DNA from: an uncultured Clostridia bacterium
GTDB taxonomy: Bacteria; Bacillota; Clostridia; Christensenellales; Aristaeellaceae
Assembly (NCBI GenBank): GCA_934621485.1
Contig: CAKTUS010000015.1
Location: 1 to 40,548 of the forward strand
Direction of reading: 5' to 3'
DNA length: 40,548 nt
Notes under the pieces: generated by a model
What the model was told of the DNA's origin: nothing
What the model saw: only the letters and a program-made list of their open reading frames with translations
The model's database searches: none
Shown here: positions 15,751-24,351 of the stretch, one piece after another
Numbering within the stretch: the first letter of the stretch is position 1
Layout: the number at the start of each line of letters is the position of its first letter
Translations under genes and position numbers: made by a program

Positions 15751-18218
15751 GCCGCAGGCAGCAGGACGACCGTCCGCCCATTGGCGTGGACCAGAACATC
15801 ATTGATTCCCCAATGGAAGAGGTCATACACAACAGCATGATTCCTTATGCGGAGCACGTGATCATGGAGCGGGCCGTGCCCCGGGTGGAGGACGGCTTCA
15901 AGCCCGTGCAGCGCCGCATCCTGTTTACCATGAAGGAGCTTGCCATCACCCCCGATACGCCCTACCGTAAGTGCGCCCGTATCGTGGGCGACTGCCTGGG
16001 CAAATACCACCCTCATGGCGACAGCAGCGTGTATGAGGCTTTGGTGCGGCTGGCCCAGGATTTCAGCATGCGCGCCCCGCTGGTAGACGGCCACGGCAAC
16101 TTCGGCTCGGTGGATGGCGACGGCGCGGCCGCCATGCGTTACACCGAAGCCCGCATGACGCCTCTGGCCATGGAAATGCTCAAAGACCTGGACAAGGATA
16201 CCGTGCCCTTCCGGCTGAACTTTGACGACAGCCTGAAGGAGCCGGATATGCTGCCCGCCAGCTTTCCCAATTTGCTGGTGAATGGGGCCAGCGGCATCGC
16301 CGTGGGCCTGGCTACCAATATTCCGCCTCACAACCTGCGGGAAACCATCAACGGGACCATTGCGCTGATTGACAATCCGGATATGCCCCTGGACGAACTG
16401 ATGAGCATCCTGCCCGCGCCGGATTTTCCCACCGGCGGCGTGCTGCTGAACACCCCGGAGATTCGCGCAGCCTATGAGACGGGCCGGGGCAAGCTGACGC
16501 TGCGGGCCCGCACTCATGTGGAGGAGGGAACCGCCGGCCGCAAGCTGATTGTCATCACCGAAATTCCGTATCAGGTGAATAAGGCCGCTATGCTGGAAAA
16601 GATCCTCAAGCTCAGCGAAGAAAAGAAGGCGGCCCTGGGCTGCATCTATGACATTCGCGACGAGAGCGACCGCACCGGCATGCGCGCCGTTATCGAGCTG
16701 CGCAAGGACGCAGATGTGGACAAGGTGCTGGCCTATCTGTTCAAGTACAGCGACATGCAGGTCACCTTCGGGGTGAACATGGTGGCCATTGCCGACGGCA
16801 AGCCCCGTCTGCTGTCTCTGCGCCGGGCGCTGCGTTACTACATTCGCCACCGTAAAAACGTGGTCACCGCCCGCACGCAGTACGACCTGGATAAGGCCAG
16901 GGCCCGCGCCCATATTCTGGAGGGCCTGATGATTGCCGTGGATAACCTGGACGAGGTCATTCGCATCATTCGCGGCAGTGAAAACCCCAAAACCGCCAAG
17001 GCGGCCCTGATGACCCGGTTTGAGCTGAGCGACATTCAGGCCCAGGCCATTTTGGATATGCGTCTGCAACGGCTTACCAATTTGGAAATCGTTACCCTGC
17101 GCAAGGAATACGCCGATGTGTGCAAGCTGATCGCCGAACTGGAAGCCATTCTGGCCAGCGAGAAAAAGCTGATGAACGTTATCAAAAAGGAACTGCGGGC
17201 CGTGGCGGACCACTACGGCGACGACCGCCGCACGCAGCTGGTGGAAACGGGCGACGTGGTGGAAGCGGCGCAAAAGGAAGAAATCATCCCCGAAGAAGCG
17301 CTGGTGACCTACAGCCGCTCCGGCCTGCTCAAACGGGTATATCCGCCCCGCGCCCGCAAAGCGGCCCAGGAGGCCGAGCCTGCCGACGACCCGCCGCTGT
17401 ACAGCTTTGATACGCTGACCAACCACACCCTGTACTTCTTCACCAACCGGGGAAATTGCTACGCCCTGAGCGTGTCCGCGCTGCCGGAGATGAAGCCGAA
17501 GGATCGGGGCGCGCTGCTGAGCGGCGTTTTGCAGGGCCTGGAGGAAAACGAAACGCCGGTCAATATCTTCTGCCTGCGGCCCGCCGACCTGACCCATGCG
17601 CCGGACTGGCTGTTTGTCACCCGCCGCGGTCAGCTGAAGCGCAGCGCCGCTACGGAATATGACGTGCGCCGGGGTAAATTTGCCGCCCTGAACCTGCGGG
17701 AGGACGACAGCCTGTTTGGCGTGTTCCAGCTGAATCCGGAGAAGGATGTACTGTTGTTCAGCCAAAGCGGCATGTGTATTCGCTTCCATGGCGACAGCGT
17801 GCCCCAGCAGGGCCGTGTGGCAGGCGGTGTGAAGGGCATGGCTCTTGAGCCCGGCGACGATGTGCTGTGGTGCGGGCAGCCGGACGCTACCGATCAGCTG
17901 CTGCTGCTGAGCGATCGCGGCTTTGCCAAGCGAATCCTGTATATGGACTTTGAACCGCAGGCCCGGGCGGGCAAGGGCGTGAAGAGCTTCTATTTTAACA
18001 AGAGCGGCTCCAACGGCACCTGTCTGGCCGGCGTAGCCCTGGTAACGGCGGAGGGGCAACTTTTCCGCGTGAACCAGAAGCTGAGCCCCTATACCCAGAT
18101 CGGCGCCGATGAGGTGATGCTCCAAAGCAAAACGGACAAAGGCATCCCGATGGTGATGGCGCTGCTGGATGATGTGGTAACCGGAGTGGAAAACGATGAA
18201 AGGCCCCTGGACGGTTGA
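15747..18218 (+). CDS. parC: Type IIA topoisomerase subunit A, ParC-like
   Basis: This subunit cuts and rejoins DNA. The catalytic tyrosine is Y132 in AAMRYTEAR, and the quinolone-site loop KYHPHGDSSVYEAL keeps Ser93 and an acidic Glu97, the unmutated pattern. The 823-residue length includes a full C-terminal beta-pinwheel. The GyrA-box (normally QRRGGKG) is degenerate (DVRRGKFAALN, residues 639-649), which argues for topoisomerase IV rather than a wrapping, supercoiling gyrase. GTG at 15747 overlaps the parE stop by four bases, with GGGAGG eight bases upstream, implying coupled translation and stoichiometric assembly. The strong terminator at 18375-18423 follows. Confidence 0.88.
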   Translation: MSRRQQDDRPPIGVDQNIIDSPMEEVIHNSMIPYAEHVIMERAVPRVEDGFKPVQRRILFTMKELAITPDTPYRKCARIVGDCLGKYHPHGDSSVYEALVRLAQDFSMRAPLVDGHGNFGSVDGDGAAAMRYTEARMTPLAMEMLKDLDKDTVPFRLNFDDSLKEPDMLPASFPNLLVNGASGIAVGLATNIPPHNLRETINGTIALIDNPDMPLDELMSILPAPDFPTGGVLLNTPEIRAAYETGRGKLTLRARTHVEEGTAGRKLIVITEIPYQVNKAAMLEKILKLSEEKKAALGCIYDIRDESDRTGMRAVIELRKDADVDKVLAYLFKYSDMQVTFGVNMVAIADGKPRLLSLRRALRYYIRHRKNVVTARTQYDLDKARARAHILEGLMIAVDNLDEVIRIIRGSENPKTAKAALMTRFELSDIQAQAILDMRLQRLTNLEIVTLRKEYADVCKLIAELEAILASEKKLMNVIKKELRAVADHYGDDRRTQLVETGDVVEAAQKEEIIPEEALVTYSRSGLLKRVYPPRARKAAQEAEPADDPPLYSFDTLTNHTLYFFTNRGNCYALSVSALPEMKPKDRGALLSGVLQGLEENETPVNIFCLRPADLTHAPDWLFVTRRGQLKRSAATEYDVRRGKFAALNLREDDSLFGVFQLNPEKDVLLFSQSGMCIRFHGDSVPQQGRVAGGVKGMALEPGDDVLWCGQPDATDQLLLLSDRGFAKRILYMDFEPQARAGKGVKSFYFNKSGSNGTCLAGVALVTAEGQLFRVNQKLSPYTQIGADEVMLQSKTDKGIPMVMALLDDVVTGVENDERPLDG

Positions 18219-18374
18219 AAGAGTTCATGAGCGCCGGCAAGGCCTCTTGCCCGGAAAGAATGGCCGCCTTTTTGCAGACACAGACTGGCGGCAACCCCTT
18301 GGGATCGGCTCTCCGATTGCGGCTCCGAAACCGGCGGCGTATATGATGGGTTCGGCAGCTTTGAGGTTTTCTTT

Positions 18375-18423
18375 GCGCTCTTTGCCGCCCCCGGCGATTC
18401 GCCGGTGGGCAAAGAGCGCTTTT
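18375..18423 (+). terminator. Strong terminator of the parE-parC operon
   Basis: Perfect 12-base arms GCGCTCTTTGCC and GGCAAAGAGCGC, with an inner stem CCGGCGA/TCGCCGG, followed by TTTT. It lies about 157 bases after the parC stop. Confidence 0.88.
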
Positions 18424-18477
18424 CGTCACAAAGGATTGACAAGCTTTTTGAACGGCATCAGAATGACGCTCAGCGGC

Positions 18478-18496
18478 GGCCTCAGACTGTCAAAAA
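18478..18496 (-). repeat. Dispersed TTTGACAGTCTGAG-type motif, minus orientation
   Basis: Read on the minus strand the stretch is TTTTTGACAGTCTGAGGCC, nearly identical to 24319-24334 on the plus strand. Looser relatives are at ~50-71 and ~18692-18710. All are intergenic and follow T-runs. Confidence 0.5.
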
Positions 18497-18530
18497 GCGG
18501 AGGAGCAGGAGAACCGTTGCTCAAAAGTGG

Positions 18531-18560
18531 GGAGGACTCAACGTAGTCCTCCATGTTTTT
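18531..18560 (+). terminator. Terminator-like hairpin
   Basis: Perfect arms GGAGGACT and AGTCCTCC with a six-base loop, then ATGTTTTT. It could back up the terminator at 18375-18423. Confidence 0.5.
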
Positions 18561-18571
18561 GTGTCCCGCTT

Positions 18572-18621
18572 GCGGTTTGCCCACTGGGCGCCTGCCGTGG
18601 TTTTAGGGGAGGAGCCTCTAA
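18572..18621 (+). repeat. Degenerate copy of the two-hairpin repeat
   Basis: Order is hairpin A (imperfect, around GCCCACTGGGC), linker CCGTGG, hairpin B (TTTTAGGGG ... CCTCTAA). The B part and linker align with the reverse complement of 40401-40451 (CGGGG linker, then TTTAGGGGC/GCCCCTAAA). Several pairs are broken, so this looks like an old copy. Confidence 0.5.
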
Positions 18622-18647
18622 TCCTTGTGCCGTAACGCATTTTCCAT

Positions 18648-18735
18648 GAACCGGCGTGGCCGTGTTCGCGGGCGCGTACTGTTCTACAGGGCTTTTCGGC
18701 AGTCTGGACTGTCGCTCAAACGGCGGCTTTTTTAA
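18648..18735 (+). repeat. Dispersed intergenic repeat (second copy)
   Basis: It begins GAACCGGCGTGGCCGTGTTCG and aligns by eye over about 65 bases with 37094-37160 (GAACCGGCGTAGCCTTGTTCG). Both then share CTACAGG, a T-rich block, a GGA block and a terminal G/C hairpin with a T-run (here ending at CTTTTTTAA). Confidence 0.6.
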
Positions 18736-18748
18736 CGCGGCGCAATTA

Positions 18749-18782
18749 CAAAACCCCTGCCGCTTTCACAATGGCAGGGGTT
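18749..18782 (-). terminator. Terminator of the GT-C gene pair
   Basis: Perfect 10-base arms AACCCCTGCC and GGCAGGGGTT with an 11-base loop. On the minus strand TTTTG follows, a short T-run. It lies 80 bases after the stop at 18863. Confidence 0.7.
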
Positions 18783-18862
18783 CAAAGGAACGGAAAGCGC
18801 CGGCGCAAACCGGGTTTTGAGGGAGAAACCCATACGACGCGCCGCTTTCTTGCATCCGGGCC

Positions 18863-20494
18863 TTAGGGCGCATCCTTTTCATAAATGACGCCTAAGACCA
18901 AGCCGTAGCTTTTCACCTTGAGCAGCTCATGATAGCCCTGCGGCGGCGCTACGCCATAAATGCGGGAGTAGGTGGTGTTGGCGTACAGATAAGGCGCGTC
19001 CCGGTTTTCGCTCACCGTCAGACGGGCGCGGGAGGATTCCTCCAACTGAGGCAGGTTTTGCACCAGGCCGGACAGGCTCTTTTCATCCCGGGCGCTGATT
19101 TCCAGAGGTAAGCTCGGGTTTCGCCTTTCGTCAGCCAGCAGCTCTTTCAGCAGGTTCAGGGTATGCACGTTCCAATAGTCCAGTTCCAGCCGTTCCTCGG
19201 CTCCGGCCCGTTCAATGCGGTTGTAATAGGCATATTCATAGGGATGATTTTGCACAATGCCAATGGCCATCCACAGATAAAACAGGCACATGCCCGCCGC
19301 AAACAGACGGTGCATGCCAAATTCGCCGGTGCGGCGGCGCAGGAAATCCACGAGGAAAGCAATGCCGTGGGTGCCCATCAGGGCAATGCCGGCGTACACA
19401 AAATAGAAATGCCGCCAGCCGTTGTACACCACGGGCCGCGCAACGACGGCGTAGCACAGCGGCACAAACCAGCTGAAACTGGCGGCCAGCAGCGTTAAGG
19501 ACTCCGCGCTGGCCCAAACGGCCGCCTTTTGCCTGAACACTTTCTGTACTGTGGCCAGTTGTCCCACGGCGGCCAGCGGCAGCACGTACACAGGCAGGGT
19601 GAGCACCATCATCCAGGGAATGTAGTACCAGGGTAGGGGCGTGAGATGCTTGGCAAAGGTGGCGCCGCGGAACAGCACTACGCCGTGCCAACGGGTAAAG
19701 CTGGCGCTGTTGGTAAGCAGGTATTCCCAAAAACCGCCTGCATCGGACCAGAGGGCGGGGGTCAGCAGCGCATAAAAGGCGGCGAACGAGGCGATGGTTC
19801 CGATTGCAGTGGCGGCCATGCGCCCGCTCCAGCGACGCTTTACGGAAACCAGGATGACAGCTGCCAGGCCCATCAGCCCCCAAACGAACAGGCCGATGAT
19901 CTTGGTATTGGCGGCCATGGCTCCGGCCAGAGACAGAAGGAAGCCCCTTCCCGGCGTTTGCCGGCGCAGAAACCGGGCGCCCAGCCATAAGGTGAGCAAT
20001 ACCAGGGAAAGCAGCACCATGTCCTTGTTGTTGTAATGCCCTTCTCCAAAAAAACGGGGACAGAGATACAAAAGCAGCGCGCCCATACAGCTTATCGGGC
20101 GGGTGAGTCCGGTTTCCCGGCACAGGGCGTACAGCGCCCAAACCCCCGCCATGAACCACAGCCAGGTGTAGGCATGCCACCATATCCGCAGGGATTCGGG
20201 CTGGTTGGAGAGTGCCGTCAGCAACGGGGCGGCGGGATAGTACGCACATTCCCCATGATCCCGCTCAATGCTTTGCGAAATACGGGGAATGTTTCTGGAG
20301 GCATACCAGCGGGCGGCCTCGCTGTCCGACCCCAGCAGATGAACGGCGTATTCATGCAGATTCTGCTGCACAATTTGCTGCTCATAGGCTTCGTCCCAGG
20401 GTACGCCATAATCCGCGCCCATGGCCAGGCCCGCCGCGGTCAGCGCCAGAAAAAACAGGGCCACCGTCCAGCGGGCCCATTTGGTTTTGGTCAT
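18863..20494 (-). CDS. GT-C fold membrane glycosyltransferase (PMT/ArnT-like), copy 2
   Basis: A 543-residue membrane protein with about 11 helices. The first extracytoplasmic loop carries the acidic motif D28-YGVPW-D34-E35, the position and type used by lipid-phosphate-sugar-dependent GT-C transferases. A second conserved loop, RFFGEGHYNNKD (HYNNKD 153-158), and VVYNGWRHFYFVY near residue 370 are shared with the upstream gene. A soluble C-terminal domain of about 100 residues follows (LDYWNVHTLNLLKELLADE onward). The donor and acceptor are unknown; polyprenyl-phosphate-linked sugar is expected for the family. The ATG overlaps the upstream stop (ATGA), with AAGGAG ten bases ahead. It ends at the terminator at 18749-18782. 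Confidence 0.82.
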   Translation of the reverse strand: MTKTKWARWTVALFFLALTAAGLAMGADYGVPWDEAYEQQIVQQNLHEYAVHLLGSDSEAARWYASRNIPRISQSIERDHGECAYYPAAPLLTALSNQPESLRIWWHAYTWLWFMAGVWALYALCRETGLTRPISCMGALLLYLCPRFFGEGHYNNKDMVLLSLVLLTLWLGARFLRRQTPGRGFLLSLAGAMAANTKIIGLFVWGLMGLAAVILVSVKRRWSGRMAATAIGTIASFAAFYALLTPALWSDAGGFWEYLLTNSASFTRWHGVVLFRGATFAKHLTPLPWYYIPWMMVLTLPVYVLPLAAVGQLATVQKVFRQKAAVWASAESLTLLAASFSWFVPLCYAVVARPVVYNGWRHFYFVYAGIALMGTHGIAFLVDFLRRRTGEFGMHRLFAAGMCLFYLWMAIGIVQNHPYEYAYYNRIERAGAEERLELDYWNVHTLNLLKELLADERRNPSLPLEISARDEKSLSGLVQNLPQLEESSRARLTVSENRDAPYLYANTTYSRIYGVAPPQGYHELLKVKSYGLVLGVIYEKDAP

Positions 20495-22095
20495 GGCTTT
20501 GAAGCTCCTTCCGGGTAAATGGTCATGATGGGCCGTCCGTAGGAAAGCAGTTCCACCAGGGGCTGCGTATCCGGCGGCACATAGCCGCTGAACCGGGCGT
20601 AGGTGGGGTTCACCAGCACATAATCAGCCGGGCCCTCCACAACGGTAAAACGGCTTTGCAAAGCCTCGGGCAGAGTGAAAACCGCCTTTTGCAGGCCGTC
20701 CGCAGCCCACAGGTCGCAACCGGCCACGGTGAAAGAACCTTCCACTTGAGCCGCCAGGGCTTCCAGCGCCTCCCGAACGCTCACATTCCAGTAGTCCATC
20801 TCGTTATCGGCCTTTAGCAGCCGGGCCAGAGGCTGCTCATAAGCCTGCTGATGAGGATGTTGGGTGATTTCCCCAACGCCGGTCAGCGCCATGCACACGC
20901 AAAGCCCTGCCGCCAGCATGCGGCGGCGAGCCGAAAAGGGCTTGGCGGCCCGCCAGAAAGCGCTTGCGCCGCAGGCTGCCAGCAGCAGCATGGGTCCATA
21001 GACAAAGTAGAAATGCCGCCAGCCGTTGTATACCGTGGTGCGGGTGAGCACTGCAAAAAGAAGGGGCAAAAACGCCGCCAACAGCAGAAGCAGCGGCTTT
21101 AGATCCTTACGGTGGGAAAGCAGCGCCCGGACGGCCCACACAACGCCTATCGCCAGCAGCAGCAAAACCCACAGCGGCGTGGTTGCAAGCAGCATGTAGG
21201 GCAGATAATACCAGGGCAGGGGTTGCTGCGCCAGCTTAAATATCACGCCACGAAACAACACCCAATTATGCCAGCGCTGGAAAGCCAGCGCGTTGTCCAC
21301 CAGGTAGCGGACAAAGGCGACGGGGCTTTGCCACAGGGCGGGGGTCAGCAAGGCGTACAACCCCACAAAGGCGGCAAGCGATGCGCCGCCCACCGCCCAT
21401 ACTCGGCCGGTCAGGCGCTTTTGCAGCGCCAGCTGGGCAAGTGCCATTACGCCGCAGAGCCCAAACAGCGCCCAGCCCGCCACCTTGGTGTTGGCGGCCA
21501 GAGCGCCGCACAGGGCAAACCAAAGCCCGTTGCCCAGGGAGGGCCGCCGCATCAGCCGCAGGGCCGTCCACAGCAGGCACAGCACCAGAGCCATAAAAGC
21601 GATATCCTTATTATTGTAATGCCCTTGAGCGAAAAAGCGGGGCGAAAGCAGCAGCATGACCGGCCCAAGCAGGGCAAACAGGCGGCCGATGCCCATTTCC
21701 CGCCCGGCGGCGTACAGGGCGAAGCCCCCCAGGGTGAACAGGGTCCAGCAGCCCATATGCCACCAAAGGCTTCGGGCATTTTCGCTGAGACTTTCGCTCA
21801 TCACTACGCCCGCCAGCGGATAAAACGCCGCGATGCCATGGTCCTGCTCGATGCTTTGGGAAATGGGGGTCAGCGCGCTGATGGTGAGGCCGTTTCCTTC
21901 CCGGGCGCGCTTTTCAAAGGCGCTTTCCTCCAGATGCAGCGCCCGGGCGTATTCCCACAGGTTCATGCGCAGAATGTCCATCTCGTCCTGCTCGTCCCAG
22001 CAGGGGCCGTAATCTCCGGCTGTCAGCAGGCCAAGCAGCCAAAAAGCCATAAAGAACGCCAGCACAGCCAGACGGGTTCTCTGTTTCCTTTGCAC
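20491..22095 (-). CDS. GT-C fold membrane glycosyltransferase (PMT/ArnT-like), copy 1
   Basis: A 534-residue paralogue of the next gene. It has the same motif positions, D28-YGPCW-D34-E35 in the first loop and RFFAQGHYNNKD in the second, then TVYNGWRHFYFVY, and a C-terminal soluble domain starting MDYWNVSVREALEALA. I chose GTG at 22095 because GAGGG sits seven bases upstream, the product then lines up residue for residue with the paralogue's start, and the promoter at 22129-22157 would put the transcription start at or below the in-frame ATG at 22125. The two genes form a coupled pair, probably from a tandem duplication, and may act as partners or on different acceptors. Confidence 0.82.
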   Translation of the reverse strand: MQRKQRTRLAVLAFFMAFWLLGLLTAGDYGPCWDEQDEMDILRMNLWEYARALHLEESAFEKRAREGNGLTISALTPISQSIEQDHGIAAFYPLAGVVMSESLSENARSLWWHMGCWTLFTLGGFALYAAGREMGIGRLFALLGPVMLLLSPRFFAQGHYNNKDIAFMALVLCLLWTALRLMRRPSLGNGLWFALCGALAANTKVAGWALFGLCGVMALAQLALQKRLTGRVWAVGGASLAAFVGLYALLTPALWQSPVAFVRYLVDNALAFQRWHNWVLFRGVIFKLAQQPLPWYYLPYMLLATTPLWVLLLLAIGVVWAVRALLSHRKDLKPLLLLLAAFLPLLFAVLTRTTVYNGWRHFYFVYGPMLLLAACGASAFWRAAKPFSARRRMLAAGLCVCMALTGVGEITQHPHQQAYEQPLARLLKADNEMDYWNVSVREALEALAAQVEGSFTVAGCDLWAADGLQKAVFTLPEALQSRFTVVEGPADYVLVNPTYARFSGYVPPDTQPLVELLSYGRPIMTIYPEGASKP

Positions 22096-22128
22096 GCTCC
22101 ATCCCTCGCTTTTGTTTGTGTTCATTCC

Positions 22129-22157
22129 ATTATAACGCATGCGCGTGGAAATGGAAA
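22129..22157 (-). promoter_or_regulatory. Promoter of the GT-C gene pair
   Basis: Minus-strand TTTCCA (22152-22157; four of six), 17 bases, TATAAT (22129-22134). It begins immediately after the fbp stop codon and gives a leader of about 27 bases before GTG 22095. Confidence 0.65.
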
Positions 22158-22162
22158 GACTG

Positions 22163-24064
22163 TCATTTTCCAAGACTTACCAGGCCGCTGCGGCAGGCGG
22201 AGAGCAGGTCCAACAGGTCGCCGATGCGCTCCTGAAGACGCTTGCCGTTATCGGTATCCCGCACCATGCGGCGCTGGGGATAGACGGCGAAATCAAACGC
22301 CTGAGAGCGAATGTCCCGGTTGGCCTCCAGCGCGTCGGCAAGGGTGGTAAAGGGATGGTGGGACATGATGCGCATACCGTGGGAATTGGCGATCAGGGTG
22401 TAGCCTGCGATGCCGGTGGCCTTCTGATAGGCTTTGCAAAAGCCGCCGTCAATCACGATGAGCCGTCCGCCGGCCTTGATAGGGCTTTCGCCGTGGGTGA
22501 CGCGGATGGGGGTGTGACCGTTAATGATGCGGCTTTCCTCGGAGGTGAGGCCAAAGGCCGCCAGCATGCGCTGGCACACCTTTTCATCATTATAATAGGT
22601 ATAATAGGGATTCCGGGGCTCCCGCCAGGCTTCCTCATCGGGAATAAAGTAGCGGGCAAAGGTTTTCACCTTGCGGCCGCACACAGGAGAATCGTCGCCG
22701 CACCACAGGTACCACATAAAGTCCAGTGCCTCCTGCCGCCCGGTAAAATAGGCTTTGCGGGCCATGGCGTCGGCATAATCCATCAGGCTTTTGCCGCTAA
22801 GCTCCTGGCTGCCCAGCCGCTTGACAAGAAAATCGCCGTTTTCATCCAGCGGAATACAGCCGTGAAAAAGCAAATTGCCGTTATAGCAGCGGTACAGCCT
22901 TCCCCGTGAATAGAGAAATTCCACATGGGACCGCAGCCGCAGGCTGTGCAAAAAGGCGTCCTGCAGGTCCAGAATCACCGCCTCTTCTTCCGGGGTCAGG
23001 GCATAGGGATTCGTCCAGTCCACAGTGGGCAGCTTCCTGGGGCGAAGGGTCCAGACGCGGCCATCCGCTTCCACGGTTGCTGCGGCGGGGGAAATGCGCT
23101 CCAGCAGCAGCCGGTCCTCCATTTGGAAAGAAGGATTGCGACGGATGAGCTGCCCTTCCAGCTTGAACATCATGATGGACACGGCCTCCAGAGCGGCCTG
23201 AACGGGGGAAAGGTCTGGGTACAGCTTTTCGGCGAACAGGGTCAGGGGCCGAAGCGGGATTCCATAGCCGTTTTCCAGAATCTGCGTGTTGTTATAGGCC
23301 AGGCAATTGCGCACCACCGCCGCAATGCAGCTCAGGCTGCCGGAGGCGGCTCCCATCCACAAAATGTCATGATTGCCCCACTCGATATCCACGCTGTGGT
23401 GGGACATGAGCATATCCAAAATACTGTCCGCTCTGGGCCCTCGGTCAAAAATATCGCCCACCACATGCAGCCGGTCCACAGCCAGGCGTTTGATCAGCGC
23501 GGAAAGAGCGCCGATAAAGCCATTGCCGTTTTTGATGGTCAGCAGGGTTTCCACAATCATTTCATGGTATTTTTGCTGGTTATCGTCCTCGTCGGTCTGG
23601 GCATGCAGCAGCTCGTCCAGAATGTAGGCATATTCCTGCGGCATAGCCTTGCGCACTTTCGAGCGGGTGTATTTGGACGACAGCTTCTTGGCCAGGTAGA
23701 TGAGCTGACCAAGGGTTTCACGGTACCAGCCGTCCGTGGTGACGCCTTGAGCGCGAAGCAGGCGCAGCTTTTCCTGGGGATAATAAATCAGCGTGCACAG
23801 CTCTGCCGCTTCCTGCTGGTTCAGCTGGTCGCCCAGCCATAGATTCACCTTTTCCCGGATGACGCCGGAGCAGTTGTTCAAAATATGGCAAAAGGCTTCA
23901 TACTCGCCGTGAATGTCGGACATGAAGTGTTCCGTGCCCTTGGGCAGGTTCAAAATGGCGCTCAGATTGATGATTTCCGTACATAATGCCTGAAAGGTGG
24001 GAAACTGCTCCGACAGCAGGGTCAGGTATTTCAGCCGTTCCTGGGTATAGACGCTTTCCGTCAT
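22163..24064 (-). CDS. fbp: Fructose-1,6-bisphosphatase, class III
   Basis: It hydrolyses fructose-1,6-bisphosphate to fructose-6-phosphate in gluconeogenesis. The 633-residue length and sequence fit the Bacillota-type Fbp with a metallophosphoesterase core. D50 and H52 are in MSDIHGEY, GDIFDRGP is at 203-210, and GNHD is at 230-233, followed later by the second half NGHTPIRV and GGFCKAY. GGGAGGAG precedes the ATG. No partner is seen: hairpins separate it from the upstream genes and a promoter for the next gene lies just downstream. The family is known to respond to phosphoenolpyruvate in Bacillus; nothing here shows specific transcriptional control. Confidence 0.96.
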   Translation of the reverse strand: MTESVYTQERLKYLTLLSEQFPTFQALCTEIINLSAILNLPKGTEHFMSDIHGEYEAFCHILNNCSGVIREKVNLWLGDQLNQQEAAELCTLIYYPQEKLRLLRAQGVTTDGWYRETLGQLIYLAKKLSSKYTRSKVRKAMPQEYAYILDELLHAQTDEDDNQQKYHEMIVETLLTIKNGNGFIGALSALIKRLAVDRLHVVGDIFDRGPRADSILDMLMSHHSVDIEWGNHDILWMGAASGSLSCIAAVVRNCLAYNNTQILENGYGIPLRPLTLFAEKLYPDLSPVQAALEAVSIMMFKLEGQLIRRNPSFQMEDRLLLERISPAAATVEADGRVWTLRPRKLPTVDWTNPYALTPEEEAVILDLQDAFLHSLRLRSHVEFLYSRGRLYRCYNGNLLFHGCIPLDENGDFLVKRLGSQELSGKSLMDYADAMARKAYFTGRQEALDFMWYLWCGDDSPVCGRKVKTFARYFIPDEEAWREPRNPYYTYYNDEKVCQRMLAAFGLTSEESRIINGHTPIRVTHGESPIKAGGRLIVIDGGFCKAYQKATGIAGYTLIANSHGMRIMSHHPFTTLADALEANRDIRSQAFDFAVYPQRRMVRDTDNGKRLQERIGDLLDLLSACRSGLVSLGK

Positions 24065-24105
24065 CTGCGGGTCTCCTCCCTTGCAACCGTCTTTGACCGC
24101 TTTTC

Positions 24106-24134
24106 AGTATAGCGCCTTTCCCGCTCAAACGCAA
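24106..24134 (-). promoter_or_regulatory. Promoter of fbp
   Basis: Minus-strand TTGCGT (24129-24134), 17 bases, TATACT (24106-24111), about 40 bases before the fbp start. The -35 match is weak. Confidence 0.55.
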
Positions 24135-24170
24135 CCGGCGAACGCGGGACTGCGTTCGCCGATGGAGAAC

Positions 24171-24206
24171 GTCAAAAAAGCTCGCCTCGTGGCGAGATTT
24201 TTTGAC
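24171..24206. terminator. Bidirectional terminator between the RHH gene and fbp
   Basis: Sixteen-base arms (GTCAAAAAAGCTCGCC at 24171-24186; GGCGAGATTTTTTGAC at 24191-24206) with a four-base loop and one mismatch. T-runs follow a G/C stem on both strands. It would end transcripts of the minus-strand RHH gene before fbp. Confidence 0.75.
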
Positions 24207-24318
24207 GAAGAACTGGAGGAATGTTTTCGGCAGAAGCGAAAACTACCCGCCCGACCGGCAAGCCGGTCGATACGATGATAGTCAGGGGTGTGCGGCCCCT
24301 CTGACAACTCCAGGGTTC

Positions 24319-24334
24319 TTTGACAGTCTGAGCC
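24319..24334 (+). repeat. Dispersed TTTGACAGTCTGAG-type motif
   Basis: TTTGACAGTCTGAGCC matches the minus strand of 18478-18496 over 14 of 16 or more bases. It lies among hairpins. Its function is unknown; it may be part of a larger intergenic repeat family. Confidence 0.5.
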
Positions 24335-24351
24335 TTGCTGCGCAAGACCGC

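Larger units (their letters stand above)
18219..18862. other. 644-bp intergenic zone of terminators and repeat elements
   Basis: No gene is supported. In order it holds: a strong terminator (18375-18423); a reverse-orientation copy of a short motif also found at 24319 (18478-18496); a second terminator-like hairpin (18531-18560); a degenerate two-hairpin repeat (18572-18621); a dispersed repeat shared with 37094 and 1-57 (18648-18735); and a minus-strand terminator (18749-18782). The short open frames here have no start signals or family features. Confidence 0.75.

Noticed and set aside
15507..18125. 872-codon minus-strand open frame
   Set aside because: Antisense to parC, which has full family motifs; long shadow frames are common in GC-rich DNA.
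18196..18546. 116-codon plus-strand frame after parC
   Set aside because: It spans the parC terminator hairpin and has no Shine-Dalgarno or family features.
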